A DNA stretch of 64,000 nt from an uncultured Acetatifactor sp. (GTDB lineage: Bacteria; Bacillota; Clostridia; Lachnospirales; Lachnospiraceae), in contig CAKRTS010000008.1 in NCBI GenBank assembly GCA_934402315.1, positions 61,794-125,793 on the forward strand, in the 5' to 3' direction. A program made the translations under genes and the position numbers. Below the pieces are notes generated by a model, which searched no databases, was not told where the DNA came from, and saw only the letters and a program-made list of their open reading frames with translations. Below are positions 16,983 through 25,297 of this stretch, in pieces (positions within the stretch are counted from its first letter, which is position 1; each line of letters starts with the position of its first letter).

Positions 16983-17606
16983 CTAGAATTTCATTCGATA
17001 TAACTCTACTCCAAGAACTGCGTTATACCCGGTTGCAGCAAAGACACTGAACCTCTCAACAACGCCAAAGTATTCTTTCGGAACAATATTCATGCCAAAT
17101 GCACCGACCATCATCATGAGCAGTGCAATCCCTGCAAAAATACCATAGGAACGACAGCCCTTGTCCTTTACTCCGGCAATAATAATTAAAATAAGGGAGA
17201 CAATGGACAAAAGTACGACCACTACCGTAGAAAAAATGTGCATCTGATCCTGAAATGTTCCTGCATATCCACTATCACTTAACGGGAACATGCCGAATCC
17301 AACCGCCGACACCCAGTCCATAAGGGTAAACAGATAAACTCCCACTCTGAGAAGTTTTGTTTTTCTCCCCTGGATCCCGGCACATACCATCATGGCACAC
17401 ACTAAGGTACACACATTATATAAGCAGCTGAGCTGGTTCCATAGCCGGAGTGATGGTGCATTAGCAGCACTTAAATCACTTACCGCCTGTGCCATCCAGT
17501 CATAATCCGGATACGCCAGCGGCGAAAAGACAACCGCTGCTGTGTAGGACAAAAGCGCTACTACTCCAAACAACCCACAGTAATTCAAAAAATTCTTCTT
17601 TTTCAT
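16983..17606 (-). CDS. DUF998-family membrane protein
   Basis: The 207-residue protein has about six membrane helices. Features typical of DUF998 proteins are the N-terminal YPDYDWMAQAVSDLSA segment and the later GMFPLSDSG. The start MKKKN at 17606 follows GAGG at a better distance than the ATG 12 bases upstream. It sits 29 bases downstream of a TetR gene and is probably its regulatory target. The biochemical function of the family is not known. Confidence 0.75.
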   Translation of the reverse strand: MKKKNFLNYCGLFGVVALLSYTAAVVFSPLAYPDYDWMAQAVSDLSAANAPSLRLWNQLSCLYNVCTLVCAMMVCAGIQGRKTKLLRVGVYLFTLMDWVSAVGFGMFPLSDSGYAGTFQDQMHIFSTVVVVLLSIVSLILIIIAGVKDKGCRSYGIFAGIALLMMMVGAFGMNIVPKEYFGVVERFSVFAATGYNAVLGVELYRMKF

Positions 17607-17635
17607 CTTAATCCTCATGCCTTTCCAGTGAAAAA

Positions 17636-18250
17636 TTATTTTTTCACACGATTCTCCTCACAAAACCATTTCAAATAGTCCTCTAAAAGATGCTCACCTG
17701 CGGTCTCCTCTTTACATTCTCCATAGATTTGATCCAGCTCATAATCCATCAGTCCATGGATCGTCATCGCAAAGCTGACTGCACTCATATCTGCATCCTC
17801 GAAATGAAGCACCTTATGTACTTCCATTGCATAAAACAACTGCTTTGTTGCCAGAATCATCTTCCTCGTCTCCTCTGCAACAATTTTTGCTGCCATAGGC
17901 TGAATGCTTCTCTCGGAATAAATGACCTTATAAAAATTCAGCATTTCTTCCTGCTGGGTCATCCGCATATATCCATGTACCAATGCCTGTAATACCTCTA
18001 AAGCTGTTTTTCCCATGAAAAGCGTACTGTAATCAATCGGCTTTATGTTCGCCTTTTCCTTCGCCTGCTTTCTGAGATACTGATACATTGCCTCTACGAT
18101 TTCATCCTTTGAATCAAAATGCTTATAGATGGACGGCTTTTTTATGCCGATTTTATCGGCAATCATGCTCATGGAAACATTGGCTAGTCCCTTCTCCGCC
18201 GCAAGCTCTAATGCTGCCAATACAATTTCTTCTTTTCTGTCATTACCCAT
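17636..18250 (-). CDS. TetR-family transcriptional regulator
   Basis: The 204-residue protein has a TetR DNA-binding domain (IVLAALELAAEKGL, recognition helix IKKPSIYKHFDSKDEI) and an all-helical C-terminal part. GGAGG precedes the ATG. A good promoter and a 16-base near-palindrome lie immediately upstream (18291-18338), consistent with autoregulation of a TetR-DUF998 operon. Confidence 0.85.
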   Translation of the reverse strand: MGNDRKEEIVLAALELAAEKGLANVSMSMIADKIGIKKPSIYKHFDSKDEIVEAMYQYLRKQAKEKANIKPIDYSTLFMGKTALEVLQALVHGYMRMTQQEEMLNFYKVIYSERSIQPMAAKIVAEETRKMILATKQLFYAMEVHKVLHFEDADMSAVSFAMTIHGLMDYELDQIYGECKEETAGEHLLEDYLKWFCEENRVKK

Positions 18251-18290
18251 TCTGTCCTCCTACTCGCCACTACTCTTCGGCAGCCTCTAA

Positions 18291-18338
18291 GCTACCAATC
18301 GTTAGCTAAATAATAATACATCTCCATGGATAATTCAA
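18291..18338 (-). promoter_or_regulatory. Promoter and operator of the TetR-DUF998 operon
   Basis: TTGAAT (18338-18333) and TATTAT (18315-18310) are 17 bases apart on the minus strand. GCTACCAATCGTTAGC at 18291-18306 is a near-palindrome (12 of 16 positions symmetric), placed at the expected transcription start. Confidence 0.55.
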
Positions 18339-18419
18339 GTAGTTTTTTGGGATTTATTTCCCCAGATTTGTCTTTGACTTATCCATTCTGAGACATACAG
18401 GAAAAAACTTTACAGTTCC

Positions 18420-19292
18420 CTACAGTATCTCACTTGCATCCTTAGCCAAACCTCTTACTGATTGTAAAAAATACATGGCATTGCTTGCTTCCGTATTGTT
18501 ATACTCGTAGTTTAGTTCTGCAGCTACCCATGCAGCGGTTTCCATAAACAGAGAACACATTGCCTCCACCGACTGCCAGATAGTTTCCGTATCTGCTCCG
18601 CAATAAGTCTGTAAATATTTTTCCCATTCCTGTGCAGAAACCCATTTATACATATATTTTGCCGATTTACCCACGCTGACTGAGAAATTTGTCATTATGC
18701 CCACTTTCCAGGAAAGCATCTTCTCCAACTGTTTTCTCACCACAAAATTCAACATATCCTGTACATAAGGTATTTCTTCACGCCACAGCCCTTTTGCCAC
18801 ATTATTTGAACACCACCAGAACTCATTACAAGTACAGCGATACTGTTCAAAGGTAGGTTTATGTATCCAATAATTTATATCCGATGAAGGTAAAATCTCC
18901 GGCAGACAATTGTCTTTATCCAGGAGAACTTTACACAAGCTGTCATTCACAATATTCTCCTGCGCATGGCTGATTGTTTCAACATGCAGATCAATTCGAT
19001 TTCCATCTGTAAACTGCATTAACCAGCCATAAAAATTTTCTTTATCGCTCGGAAAATCAGGATGTTCATCCGGATATTGCATATACAAAATTTCTCCGAA
19101 TCGCTTAATCCAATCCTTATCATCAATAAAGGGAAATGTTTCCGTTACTACATAAACAACATCATAGTCTTGAAAAATATCCTTCGGCACATTTGGATTT
19201 GTTCTGGATCCATTAAGATATAATGCTCTGATTCTTTCGTCATTCTGCGCAATACTTAAGATTAAATCATACATTTCTTTTTCTGTCCGCAT
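18420..19292 (-). CDS. ANT(6)/AadE-like aminoglycoside nucleotidyltransferase
   Basis: The 290-residue protein matches the aminoglycoside 6-adenylyltransferase (streptomycin adenylyltransferase) family in length and motifs. LYLNGSRTNPNVPKDIFQDY followed by DVVYVV carries the nucleotidyltransferase GS and DxD elements, and DGNRIDLHVETI supplies the third acidic strand. AadE-type enzymes adenylylate streptomycin. This is a divergent chromosomal member, so actual resistance is not assured. GGAGG precedes the ATG, which overlaps the stop of a 40-codon frame upstream (TAATG). Confidence 0.8.
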   Translation of the reverse strand: MRTEKEMYDLILSIAQNDERIRALYLNGSRTNPNVPKDIFQDYDVVYVVTETFPFIDDKDWIKRFGEILYMQYPDEHPDFPSDKENFYGWLMQFTDGNRIDLHVETISHAQENIVNDSLCKVLLDKDNCLPEILPSSDINYWIHKPTFEQYRCTCNEFWWCSNNVAKGLWREEIPYVQDMLNFVVRKQLEKMLSWKVGIMTNFSVSVGKSAKYMYKWVSAQEWEKYLQTYCGADTETIWQSVEAMCSLFMETAAWVAAELNYEYNNTEASNAMYFLQSVRGLAKDASEIL

Positions 19293-19414
19293 TACTCCAC
19301 CTCCGTCACAGCGTCCATGTTGTATTCGTCAATTTTCTTTTCCATAAACAGCATTACCGCTCTCTCCGGAAGCAGCCATACTGTTTGTGTCATATTCCAA
19401 AATTGGTATCTCAT
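19292..19414 (-). CDS. Possible 40-residue coupled small ORF
   Basis: An ATG at 19414 opens a 40-codon frame (MRYQFWNMTQTVWLLPERAV then a charged tail). Its stop TAA overlaps the ATG of the nucleotidyltransferase gene. The composition looks protein-like (Trp, Pro, Glu/Lys), but the ribosome site is weak and I do not recognise it. It may be a leader for coupled translation or the tail of a lost gene. Confidence 0.35.
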   Translation of the reverse strand: MRYQFWNMTQTVWLLPERAVMLFMEKKIDEYNMDAVTEVE

Positions 19415-19417
19415 TTT

Positions 19418-19747
19418 TTACAGAAGTCTTTCTTTGTTCTGCTTATTATATAGGAATCTCCGAACTTCCATAATCTTATCTTCACCTTCATCATCAATAA
19501 CCACATACCAAATGACAAAGTTCTTTACATAGATACAATAATATAAATAACGTCTCTCTCTCATGGAATGATGTGGCTCAAACGCCTCTGCCACAGGCTG
19601 TCTCTCCAATATGGCACTCTCTACTGCATCAAGCAAGTCATTCGCCGCTTTTTGATTCTGCAGCTTTTCCGCAATATAAACTACCTTCTGCTCCAAATCT
19701 TCATAAAACAAAGGTAAGTACCGCAGTTTATACTTAGTATCAGCCAT
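19418..19747 (-). CDS. RelE/ParE-superfamily toxin
   Basis: The 109-residue protein has the ParE/RelE fold pattern. An N-terminal strand (KYKLRYLPLFYEDLEQKVVY) is followed by two helices and strands containing ERRYLYYCIYVKNFVIWYVV. Such toxins cleave mRNA on the ribosome (RelE) or poison gyrase (ParE); the sequence alone does not tell which. It overlaps the antitoxin gene by eight bases, the usual arrangement. Confidence 0.8.
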   Translation of the reverse strand: MADTKYKLRYLPLFYEDLEQKVVYIAEKLQNQKAANDLLDAVESAILERQPVAEAFEPHHSMRERRYLYYCIYVKNFVIWYVVIDDEGEDKIMEVRRFLYNKQNKERLL

Positions 19748-19997
19748 TTACCCTCCTTCGAAGGTTTGAGAACACTTCCTCATGCGTATATCTTCTGTCA
19801 TCTTCCATAGCAGCCTTTTCGGCTTCATCGATTGCACTTTCCACCCCATCCGTCAATCTCGAGTAGGCTTCCAGACTTAACACGACCATAGTTCCATAGC
19901 CATTCTTTGTTAAATACACCGGATCTCCTCCTCCAACAGCTTTCTCTATATCCGAAAACTTATTTCTTAAATCCGAAACAGGTCTAATCTGTATCAT
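19740..19997 (-). CDS. Phd/YefM-type antitoxin
   Basis: The 85-residue protein has the Phd/YefM N-terminal DNA-binding fold (IRPVSDLRNKFSDIEKAV, VYLTKNGYGTMVVLSLEAY). Its acidic C-terminal tail would wrap the toxin. The antitoxin comes first, as is usual. Repeats of TTATCATAA just upstream are its likely operator, giving conditional autoregulation by the toxin-antitoxin complex. Confidence 0.85.
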   Translation of the reverse strand: MIQIRPVSDLRNKFSDIEKAVGGGDPVYLTKNGYGTMVVLSLEAYSRLTDGVESAIDEAEKAAMEDDRRYTHEEVFSNLRRRVNG

Positions 19998-20007
19998 AGG
20001 CTCCTCC

Positions 20008-20038
20008 TTATCATAACTTTATCATAATTTTATCTATA
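20008..20038 (-). promoter_or_regulatory. 11-bp iterated operator of the toxin-antitoxin operon
   Basis: TTATCATAA occurs at 20008-20016 and again at 20019-20027. A degenerate third copy, TTATCTATA, is at 20030-20038. The spacing is exactly 11 bases, about one DNA turn, so the antitoxin could bind side by side on one face. The first copy adjoins the ribosome site. Confidence 0.6.
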
Positions 20039-20126
20039 TTTCTATTTTACCCGACTATAGTCAATTTTACAATTGCCATAATTATTAAAATTTATCTGAA
20101 ACCCGCCAAAATACATTAAATATTTT

Positions 20127-21623
20127 TTATTCTTCTGCGAATAGCTTCTGCTTTCTTTCTATCATTTCCTCTATCTTCTCGATGTACAGCTTCACATCCT
20201 TGACATTCTCGCACCGTTCAATCCGTCCATCCGGGAATACGCGCTTCGTGATTGAACCCGCTCCGCATGCCACGATGGTCTGTTTCTCCTCCATTATCAG
20301 AATATTATACAACCCGAGCCTGCCCTTCCTCGCATAGCCGACGTTCTCAAAGTTGCCGGACATATTTTTCTGGCGGTAAAGGTAATAGGGAACGAGTCCG
20401 AGACGCTTTGCGCCTTCTGCGGCGATCTCCATTGTCTCGTCCGTATTGTGCAGCATGGCGACACCGTTCTCCTGAATCCACTGGTTCAGTCGGGATGCCC
20501 GCTTGATCGCCAGCGAATGCACGGTGAGACTGTCCGGCGCGAGCTCCACGACCCGATCCACTGTCCGCTGCACATCCTCCTCCAGCTCCCCCGGAAGACC
20601 CAGAATCAGATCCATATTGATATTGTCAAAACCGACCTTTCTGGCAAGCGCATAAGCCTCCTCCACCTGCGCCACAGAAGCCCTTCTTCCGATAATATCC
20701 AACGTCTCCTGCTTCATGGTCTGGGGATTGACGGAGATCCGGGTAACGCCGTGCCGGTAAAGCACCCGCAGCTTCTCCTCCGTTATGCTGTCCGCACGTC
20801 CCGCCTCCACGGTAAATTCCTTCACGGTTTCAAAATCAAACAGCTCCTTCAGTCTTGCAAGCAGTCTGTCCAGCTGCTCAGGCTCAAGCGTCGTCGGTGT
20901 GCCGCCGCCGATATAGACACTGTCGAGGATTCTGCCCCGGCAAAGCTCACTGACCGCCTCCAGTTCCTTCATCAGACAGTCCAGATAACTGTCGACCTGC
21001 TTCCGGTAGCCGCCGATCGGATAAGAGGTAAACGAGCAGTAAAGACAGGTCGTCGGGCAGAACGGGATGCCGATATAGAGGCTGTATCCCTTCTCGTAAT
21101 GTATGCCCGATAAAAGCTGCCTCTCGCGCTCCGCAATGTCGAACGCAAGCTCCGCCTTCTCCGCGCTGACCTGATGCTTCTCTCTGTAAAAGTCCAGTAT
21201 CTCCTGTCTGCTCTTCCCCTCCTCAAGCATCCCATAGGCAATCTTCGTCGGACGGATGCCGATCAGATTTCCCCACGGCAATGTCTTTCCCGTCTCCTGA
21301 CAGAGTACGTCATATAAAAAGCATTTGAAGCCCAGCTTCACCTGCCTTGCATACTCTGCGTCACCGTCCTCTCCCGCCGTAAAATTCTGCCGCAGGATTC
21401 CATGTGCCTCCGCATTCCAACAATAATCCCTGCCCTCCATCCACAGCTTCGCCTGATCCTCCTGCAGCTCCACCCGGATATTGACCTTATCCGCAAGCTC
21501 CTCCCGGTTCTTCTGTCTGCTCTCCGGCATCAGCACCGCGACCTGCTCCTCCGGGTAAAAAGCCTTTACCAGCGAATAAACGTCATACTCTATATTCTCT
21601 CTGTTCAATTCCAAAACCAGCAT
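20127..21623 (-). CDS. hemZ: Oxygen-independent coproporphyrinogen III dehydrogenase, HemZ type
   Basis: The 498-residue protein has an N-terminal domain of about 160 residues not found in HemN/HemW, as in HemZ. A radical SAM barrel follows, with the cluster motif PFCPTTCLYCSF (C-x3-C-x2-C), GGGTPTTLEPEQL and the HemN-like NINMDLILGLPGE. It would oxidatively decarboxylate coproporphyrinogen III, although several HemZ-like proteins have no proven activity. GAGG lies eight bases before the ATG. It is the last gene of a leftward series starting at apt, separated from the transglutaminase gene by a structured element. Confidence 0.82.
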   Translation of the reverse strand: MLVLELNRENIEYDVYSLVKAFYPEEQVAVLMPESRQKNREELADKVNIRVELQEDQAKLWMEGRDYCWNAEAHGILRQNFTAGEDGDAEYARQVKLGFKCFLYDVLCQETGKTLPWGNLIGIRPTKIAYGMLEEGKSRQEILDFYREKHQVSAEKAELAFDIAERERQLLSGIHYEKGYSLYIGIPFCPTTCLYCSFTSYPIGGYRKQVDSYLDCLMKELEAVSELCRGRILDSVYIGGGTPTTLEPEQLDRLLARLKELFDFETVKEFTVEAGRADSITEEKLRVLYRHGVTRISVNPQTMKQETLDIIGRRASVAQVEEAYALARKVGFDNINMDLILGLPGELEEDVQRTVDRVVELAPDSLTVHSLAIKRASRLNQWIQENGVAMLHNTDETMEIAAEGAKRLGLVPYYLYRQKNMSGNFENVGYARKGRLGLYNILIMEEKQTIVACGAGSITKRVFPDGRIERCENVKDVKLYIEKIEEMIERKQKLFAEE

Positions 21624-21734
21624 AATTTCATCCTCAACCTTTCCTGTTTCCCATAGCTATTCCTTGCAGGCTCTAACCCCTCTCCTCTATAGCTATCAAT
21701 CATAAATTGCAAGCCCCGCCTATTCCAAGTAACA

Positions 21735-21875
21735 GTTGTGCAAGATGCACCTGACCACAAGCAGCGCACTCTGGAGCCGCCGGCGCTTAGATGCCGTACT
21801 GTGGCATCTTATGCGTCCGCTGCGTGCGGAAGGTAGCGAGAGCGTGCCTGCGGTGGTCTGTGCATCCTGCGCAAC
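21735..21875. repeat. 141-bp structured inverted-repeat element
   Basis: The arms 21735-21758 (starting GTTGTGCAAGATGCAC) and 21853-21875 are complementary over about 22 positions, with a few G-T or single mismatches. The interior folds further: AGATGCC/GGCATCT (21789-21809), CCGC/GCGG (21817-21829) and an AAGC...GCTT stem on the left. The result is a closed multi-branched shape. It lies between two same-strand genes and is not a simple terminator, as it has no T run. It could be a structured RNA or a palindromic mobile repeat. Confidence 0.5.
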
Positions 21876-21902
21876 GTCACTTGCAGAAATGCAATCTCAC
21901 CC

Positions 21903-24314
21903 TTACCTATAAACATCGAAAAATCGATACAGCGGCTTTTTATATAGAGGAATCGTCCCATACTCCTCCTTAGCCAGCCCCCTGCTGAACTTCACCATAT
22001 CCCTGAACTCCTGCTCCGAGAGCCCATGCTCTCCAAAGCCGCTTTTCTCAATCCAACTCCGGTATCTCTGCGCCTCTGCGCTCTCCCCTGTCAGCCTGCC
22101 CCGGTGCCCGGAGAACCATAGCAGAACCTTCAGATTCCGCTGGAACAGAAGTACCTTCTCCCTGTCCGCCGCACGACACATTCTCCAGTAGCAGCCCTTC
22201 CGCAGCAGCCAGAGCGCCACACTGCATAAGAGCAGCGTGCCTATCACACTAACTATTTTTTTCAGAACCGCCTTTGCCTGCAGACTCAGCTCCCAATGCG
22301 GCTTCTGCACACCGGCTTCGCCGCCCGCATTTCCGGTCATGCCGTTTCCGGCACTTCCACTGCCCGCAACATCCGTTCCACCGCTCCCTGTCGCACCTAC
22401 TCCTCCGTTTCCTGCTACGCCTGTTCCGCCGCTTCCGTTTCCTGCCGTGCCTGTTCCGCCGTTTCCTGCCGCACCGCTTCCGTCGTTTCCTGCCGCACCG
22501 CTTCCGTCGTCCGTGCCGTCCTGCGGCGTCTCTTCGGCCGGATTACCCGCAGACGGCGGCGTTTCCTCTCCGGCAGTGTCGTCCGGTATCCCGTCCGTCC
22601 CTGTCCGATCCTGCTCCTGCCGGGGCTCCTCCGTCACCGCCGGAATCCAGCCGACACCGTCGAGATAGACCTCCGCCCACGCATGTGCCTGCCGGTCCCT
22701 GACAACCGCCATATATTCTCCGCCCGCCATGCCGGAAAATTCCGATGCCGACACGGAATAGCCTGTCACATATCTCGCAGGCACCCCGAGATACCGCAGC
22801 ATCAATACTGCCGCCGAGGCGAAATGCGCACAATAGCCCTCGTGGCTCTCAAAGAGAAAATACTCCACAAAGTCCTTCCCGCGGGGCGTACTCTCCACCT
22901 TGAGATTATAGGTCGCCGTTTTCTGTAAATAGGTCAGGACATCATATACGCTGTCATATAAGTCTCCCCGTCGGAAACCCGACTTCTCCAGAAACGTAGT
23001 CAGCTCTGGGAGCTGCCCTGCCGGATATTCCAGAAAGCTCTCATAGACATAGCTGCGGTAATTCCTCTCCAGCTCCACCGATTCTCCGGTAATTCCGGTT
23101 GCGGCAAAGCTGCTGTCCGGCGCATGGTAGGGGAACTCATAGCTGCTGCCGCGGCGCCTGGCGCTTCCGTCCCAGCGCACACGATCCTTTTGTGTCATTT
23201 CCGCCCCATAAGGGTACAGGCTGTAACTGCCCTTTCCGGCGAGCTCCTCAATCCGTATAAAGCCCTCCTCACTCTGTCCGAATGCCTCATACACCAGATT
23301 GACAAGCTCCCTGCCGCTCTTCGGCAGTTCCATCCCCTGCTCCCTGTAGAAACGCTTAAAGCCCGCATCACCGGCAGCCTTCCATTCATCACCGGCATAA
23401 TCCTTTCCGACGAAGCCCCTGAGATAAACGGCAGCCTGCGGCGCTCTGTCCGTTGTCACGCGGTATACAGACTCCCCCGTGTACTCCGGTATCTTGTCCC
23501 TTTTCAGCCTGCCGTTTACATCAGCGCTCCCTTTGCCAAAATTATGAATCCCAGACCGGAGCTGTGGAATCCATTCGTCATTTACCCTGTAATATAAATT
23601 AACCCTGAACTCCTTTATCTCCTCATATTTTTCATCGAACACCGGCAGAATGAAGCTCTCCATCCAGAAGACGAGCACCAGCATCACCGCTGTGCCGAGC
23701 AGCACCGCCCATCGTGCGGCTCTCTCATCATCCCTGTATGCGCTCTTGATCACTGCCGCCGCCAGACTGACAATACACAGACCGACGACACCATCCGCCG
23801 GAAACTGATCCAGCCCGCACGCCGCCGCAAACCACAGCGCCTGTACCAGAACCACCGCGAGCACCCGCGATCTCACCACGCCATAGCCAAGAAGGAGAAA
23901 AAAGGGAAATAGTACGAACAGGAAACTCATCTCCGCCGCTCCCTGCATGGAAAGCGTTTCTGCCTCCGCTTCAAGCTCCACTGACAGCTGGATGCCGAGC
24001 CGGTCATTGAGCACAGACACGGTATCCTGCAAAGCCCATGCAAGGCTCTCCGCAATCTGCCGCCATGCATACAGAAGCACCGCCGCATACACGCCTGCCG
24101 CAACGCCTGCCCTGATCAGCATCTGCTTTTTCTCCGTCTTCATCCAGAAAAGGGCGCACAGGACGCTCACCACCGCAATTCCGCCCGGCAGTGTCGCAGG
24201 TGTCGTATAACAGAGTTCTCCTATTCCCAGCACTTCGACCATTGCCCTCGCAACACCGAATGCGTTCAGGAACAGCACCAATATGCAAAACAGAAGCTTC
24301 CCTCTAGTCTTCAT
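21903..24314 (-). CDS. TgpA-like transglutaminase-domain membrane protein
   Basis: The 803-residue protein starts with about seven membrane helices (residues 1-215). A DUF3488-like periplasmic/extracellular region follows, then a transglutaminase core near 460-560 with the catalytic Cys in GYCAHFASAAVLMLRYLG and the His in RQAHAWAEVYLDGVGW. A Gly/Asn/Thr-rich spacer (about 600-650), one more helix near 690 and a DUF4129-like C-terminal tail end it. It overlaps the DUF58 gene by 11 bases. The set MoxR-DUF58-transglutaminase is widespread; the substrate is unknown. The low-complexity spacer is GC-rich, unlike the neighbours. Confidence 0.85.
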   Translation of the reverse strand: MKTRGKLLFCILVLFLNAFGVARAMVEVLGIGELCYTTPATLPGGIAVVSVLCALFWMKTEKKQMLIRAGVAAGVYAAVLLYAWRQIAESLAWALQDTVSVLNDRLGIQLSVELEAEAETLSMQGAAEMSFLFVLFPFFLLLGYGVVRSRVLAVVLVQALWFAAACGLDQFPADGVVGLCIVSLAAAVIKSAYRDDERAARWAVLLGTAVMLVLVFWMESFILPVFDEKYEEIKEFRVNLYYRVNDEWIPQLRSGIHNFGKGSADVNGRLKRDKIPEYTGESVYRVTTDRAPQAAVYLRGFVGKDYAGDEWKAAGDAGFKRFYREQGMELPKSGRELVNLVYEAFGQSEEGFIRIEELAGKGSYSLYPYGAEMTQKDRVRWDGSARRRGSSYEFPYHAPDSSFAATGITGESVELERNYRSYVYESFLEYPAGQLPELTTFLEKSGFRRGDLYDSVYDVLTYLQKTATYNLKVESTPRGKDFVEYFLFESHEGYCAHFASAAVLMLRYLGVPARYVTGYSVSASEFSGMAGGEYMAVVRDRQAHAWAEVYLDGVGWIPAVTEEPRQEQDRTGTDGIPDDTAGEETPPSAGNPAEETPQDGTDDGSGAAGNDGSGAAGNGGTGTAGNGSGGTGVAGNGGVGATGSGGTDVAGSGSAGNGMTGNAGGEAGVQKPHWELSLQAKAVLKKIVSVIGTLLLCSVALWLLRKGCYWRMCRAADREKVLLFQRNLKVLLWFSGHRGRLTGESAEAQRYRSWIEKSGFGEHGLSEQEFRDMVKFSRGLAKEEYGTIPLYKKPLYRFFDVYR

Positions 24315-25296
24315 CGACGCACAGCTCTCCTATATACAGTCTTCCGTCAGCCTCCAGATGAAAGCCCTGTTTCAGCATTGCATCCTCATCCTCTCCGACT
24401 CCCACACATCCGACATCAATCAGCTCAGCCAGACAGGCATGAAGCTCCTCCGCAGTCGTGATCTTCCTGCTCTGTAACAATCCCTCACTCCTCCAGAATA
24501 CCAGAAAGCCTTCCTCCGAGATCTCCGAGAAAAAGGTCATAACCGTACACGCCCTCTCGAGAAAAGCATCCCGCTTATCCGCATCCGCAAGTACCTCCTC
24601 GGTCATATTCAGATACAGCCTCACAGCCTTGTCCGCCTCATGATCCTTCACCTGAAGATTCTCAGACTTCGCCATAAGCTTCCAGTGGATACTGCGCACA
24701 CTGTCACCGGGCTGGTACTCCCTGACGATCAGATCCCCATCTCCCCGGTTGCTCCGTGCATTGAGAAGACCGACGATTCTCTCCATCTCGTTCTCACCCA
24801 TGGGTATATAGACCGGCATGACCGGAATCGAAACGCTTCCACTTCTGCGCAAGGGTACAGAAAAAAGGCCAAGGCAGTCATACATCCTTGCCTTTGCCAC
24901 AGTCGCCTCCACACGCCCACAGTGTGCCGTCTGAAATTCAAACTCGATTTTTCTGCTGCTGCGCCCGCTGATTCCCCTAAGCCACCTCCGCTGGCGCACA
25001 TCCTTCGCACCCAGGAAGTGCCAGCGCATGTCTGCCCGCACACCGGCCACCGGCAGCAACCCGCGATTTTTTATCCTGATGGAAAATGTGATTGTCTGTC
25101 CTCTGGTGACAGACACCGCAGGAGCCTGCGGTTCCGCCTTGCACCGGAAAAGCTTTATCAATACGGACACCAGACACACAAAAGGCACAGCGATCCAGAT
25201 GCCAATCATCAGTCTCAGCCCCTGAAAGGTGTAGAGCATACACAGCCAGATTCCTGCTGCCAGGATCAAAAGATATAACAATTTTCTTCTAACCAT
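24304..25296 (-). CDS. DUF58-domain protein
   Basis: The 330-residue protein has two N-terminal membrane helices and a C-terminal DUF58 domain with the family signature GDSVRSIHWKLMAKSENLQV. DUF58 proteins resemble von Willebrand A domains and are encoded with MoxR AAA+ ATPases, which probably remodel them. The gene follows MoxR with a one-base gap and overlaps the transglutaminase gene, so the three are coexpressed. Confidence 0.87.
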   Translation of the reverse strand: MVRRKLLYLLILAAGIWLCMLYTFQGLRLMIGIWIAVPFVCLVSVLIKLFRCKAEPQAPAVSVTRGQTITFSIRIKNRGLLPVAGVRADMRWHFLGAKDVRQRRWLRGISGRSSRKIEFEFQTAHCGRVEATVAKARMYDCLGLFSVPLRRSGSVSIPVMPVYIPMGENEMERIVGLLNARSNRGDGDLIVREYQPGDSVRSIHWKLMAKSENLQVKDHEADKAVRLYLNMTEEVLADADKRDAFLERACTVMTFFSEISEEGFLVFWRSEGLLQSRKITTAEELHACLAELIDVGCVGVGEDEDAMLKQGFHLEADGRLYIGELCVDED

Positions 25297-25297
25297 C

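Noticed and set aside
18420..19997. Acquired resistance cassette on a mobile element
   Set aside because: No transposase, integrase or terminal repeats flank the ANT(6)-like and toxin-antitoxin genes; they look chromosomal.
21735..21875. tRNA or riboswitch at the structured element
   Set aside because: The fold is not a tRNA cloverleaf, with no anticodon arm or TTC loop, and it matches no riboswitch I know; kept only as an unclassified element.
22237..22928. Long rightward open frames opposite the transglutaminase gene
   Set aside because: They are mirror frames of the Gly-rich, GC-rich spacer; low-complexity Pro/Cys/Ser translation, no ribosome site.
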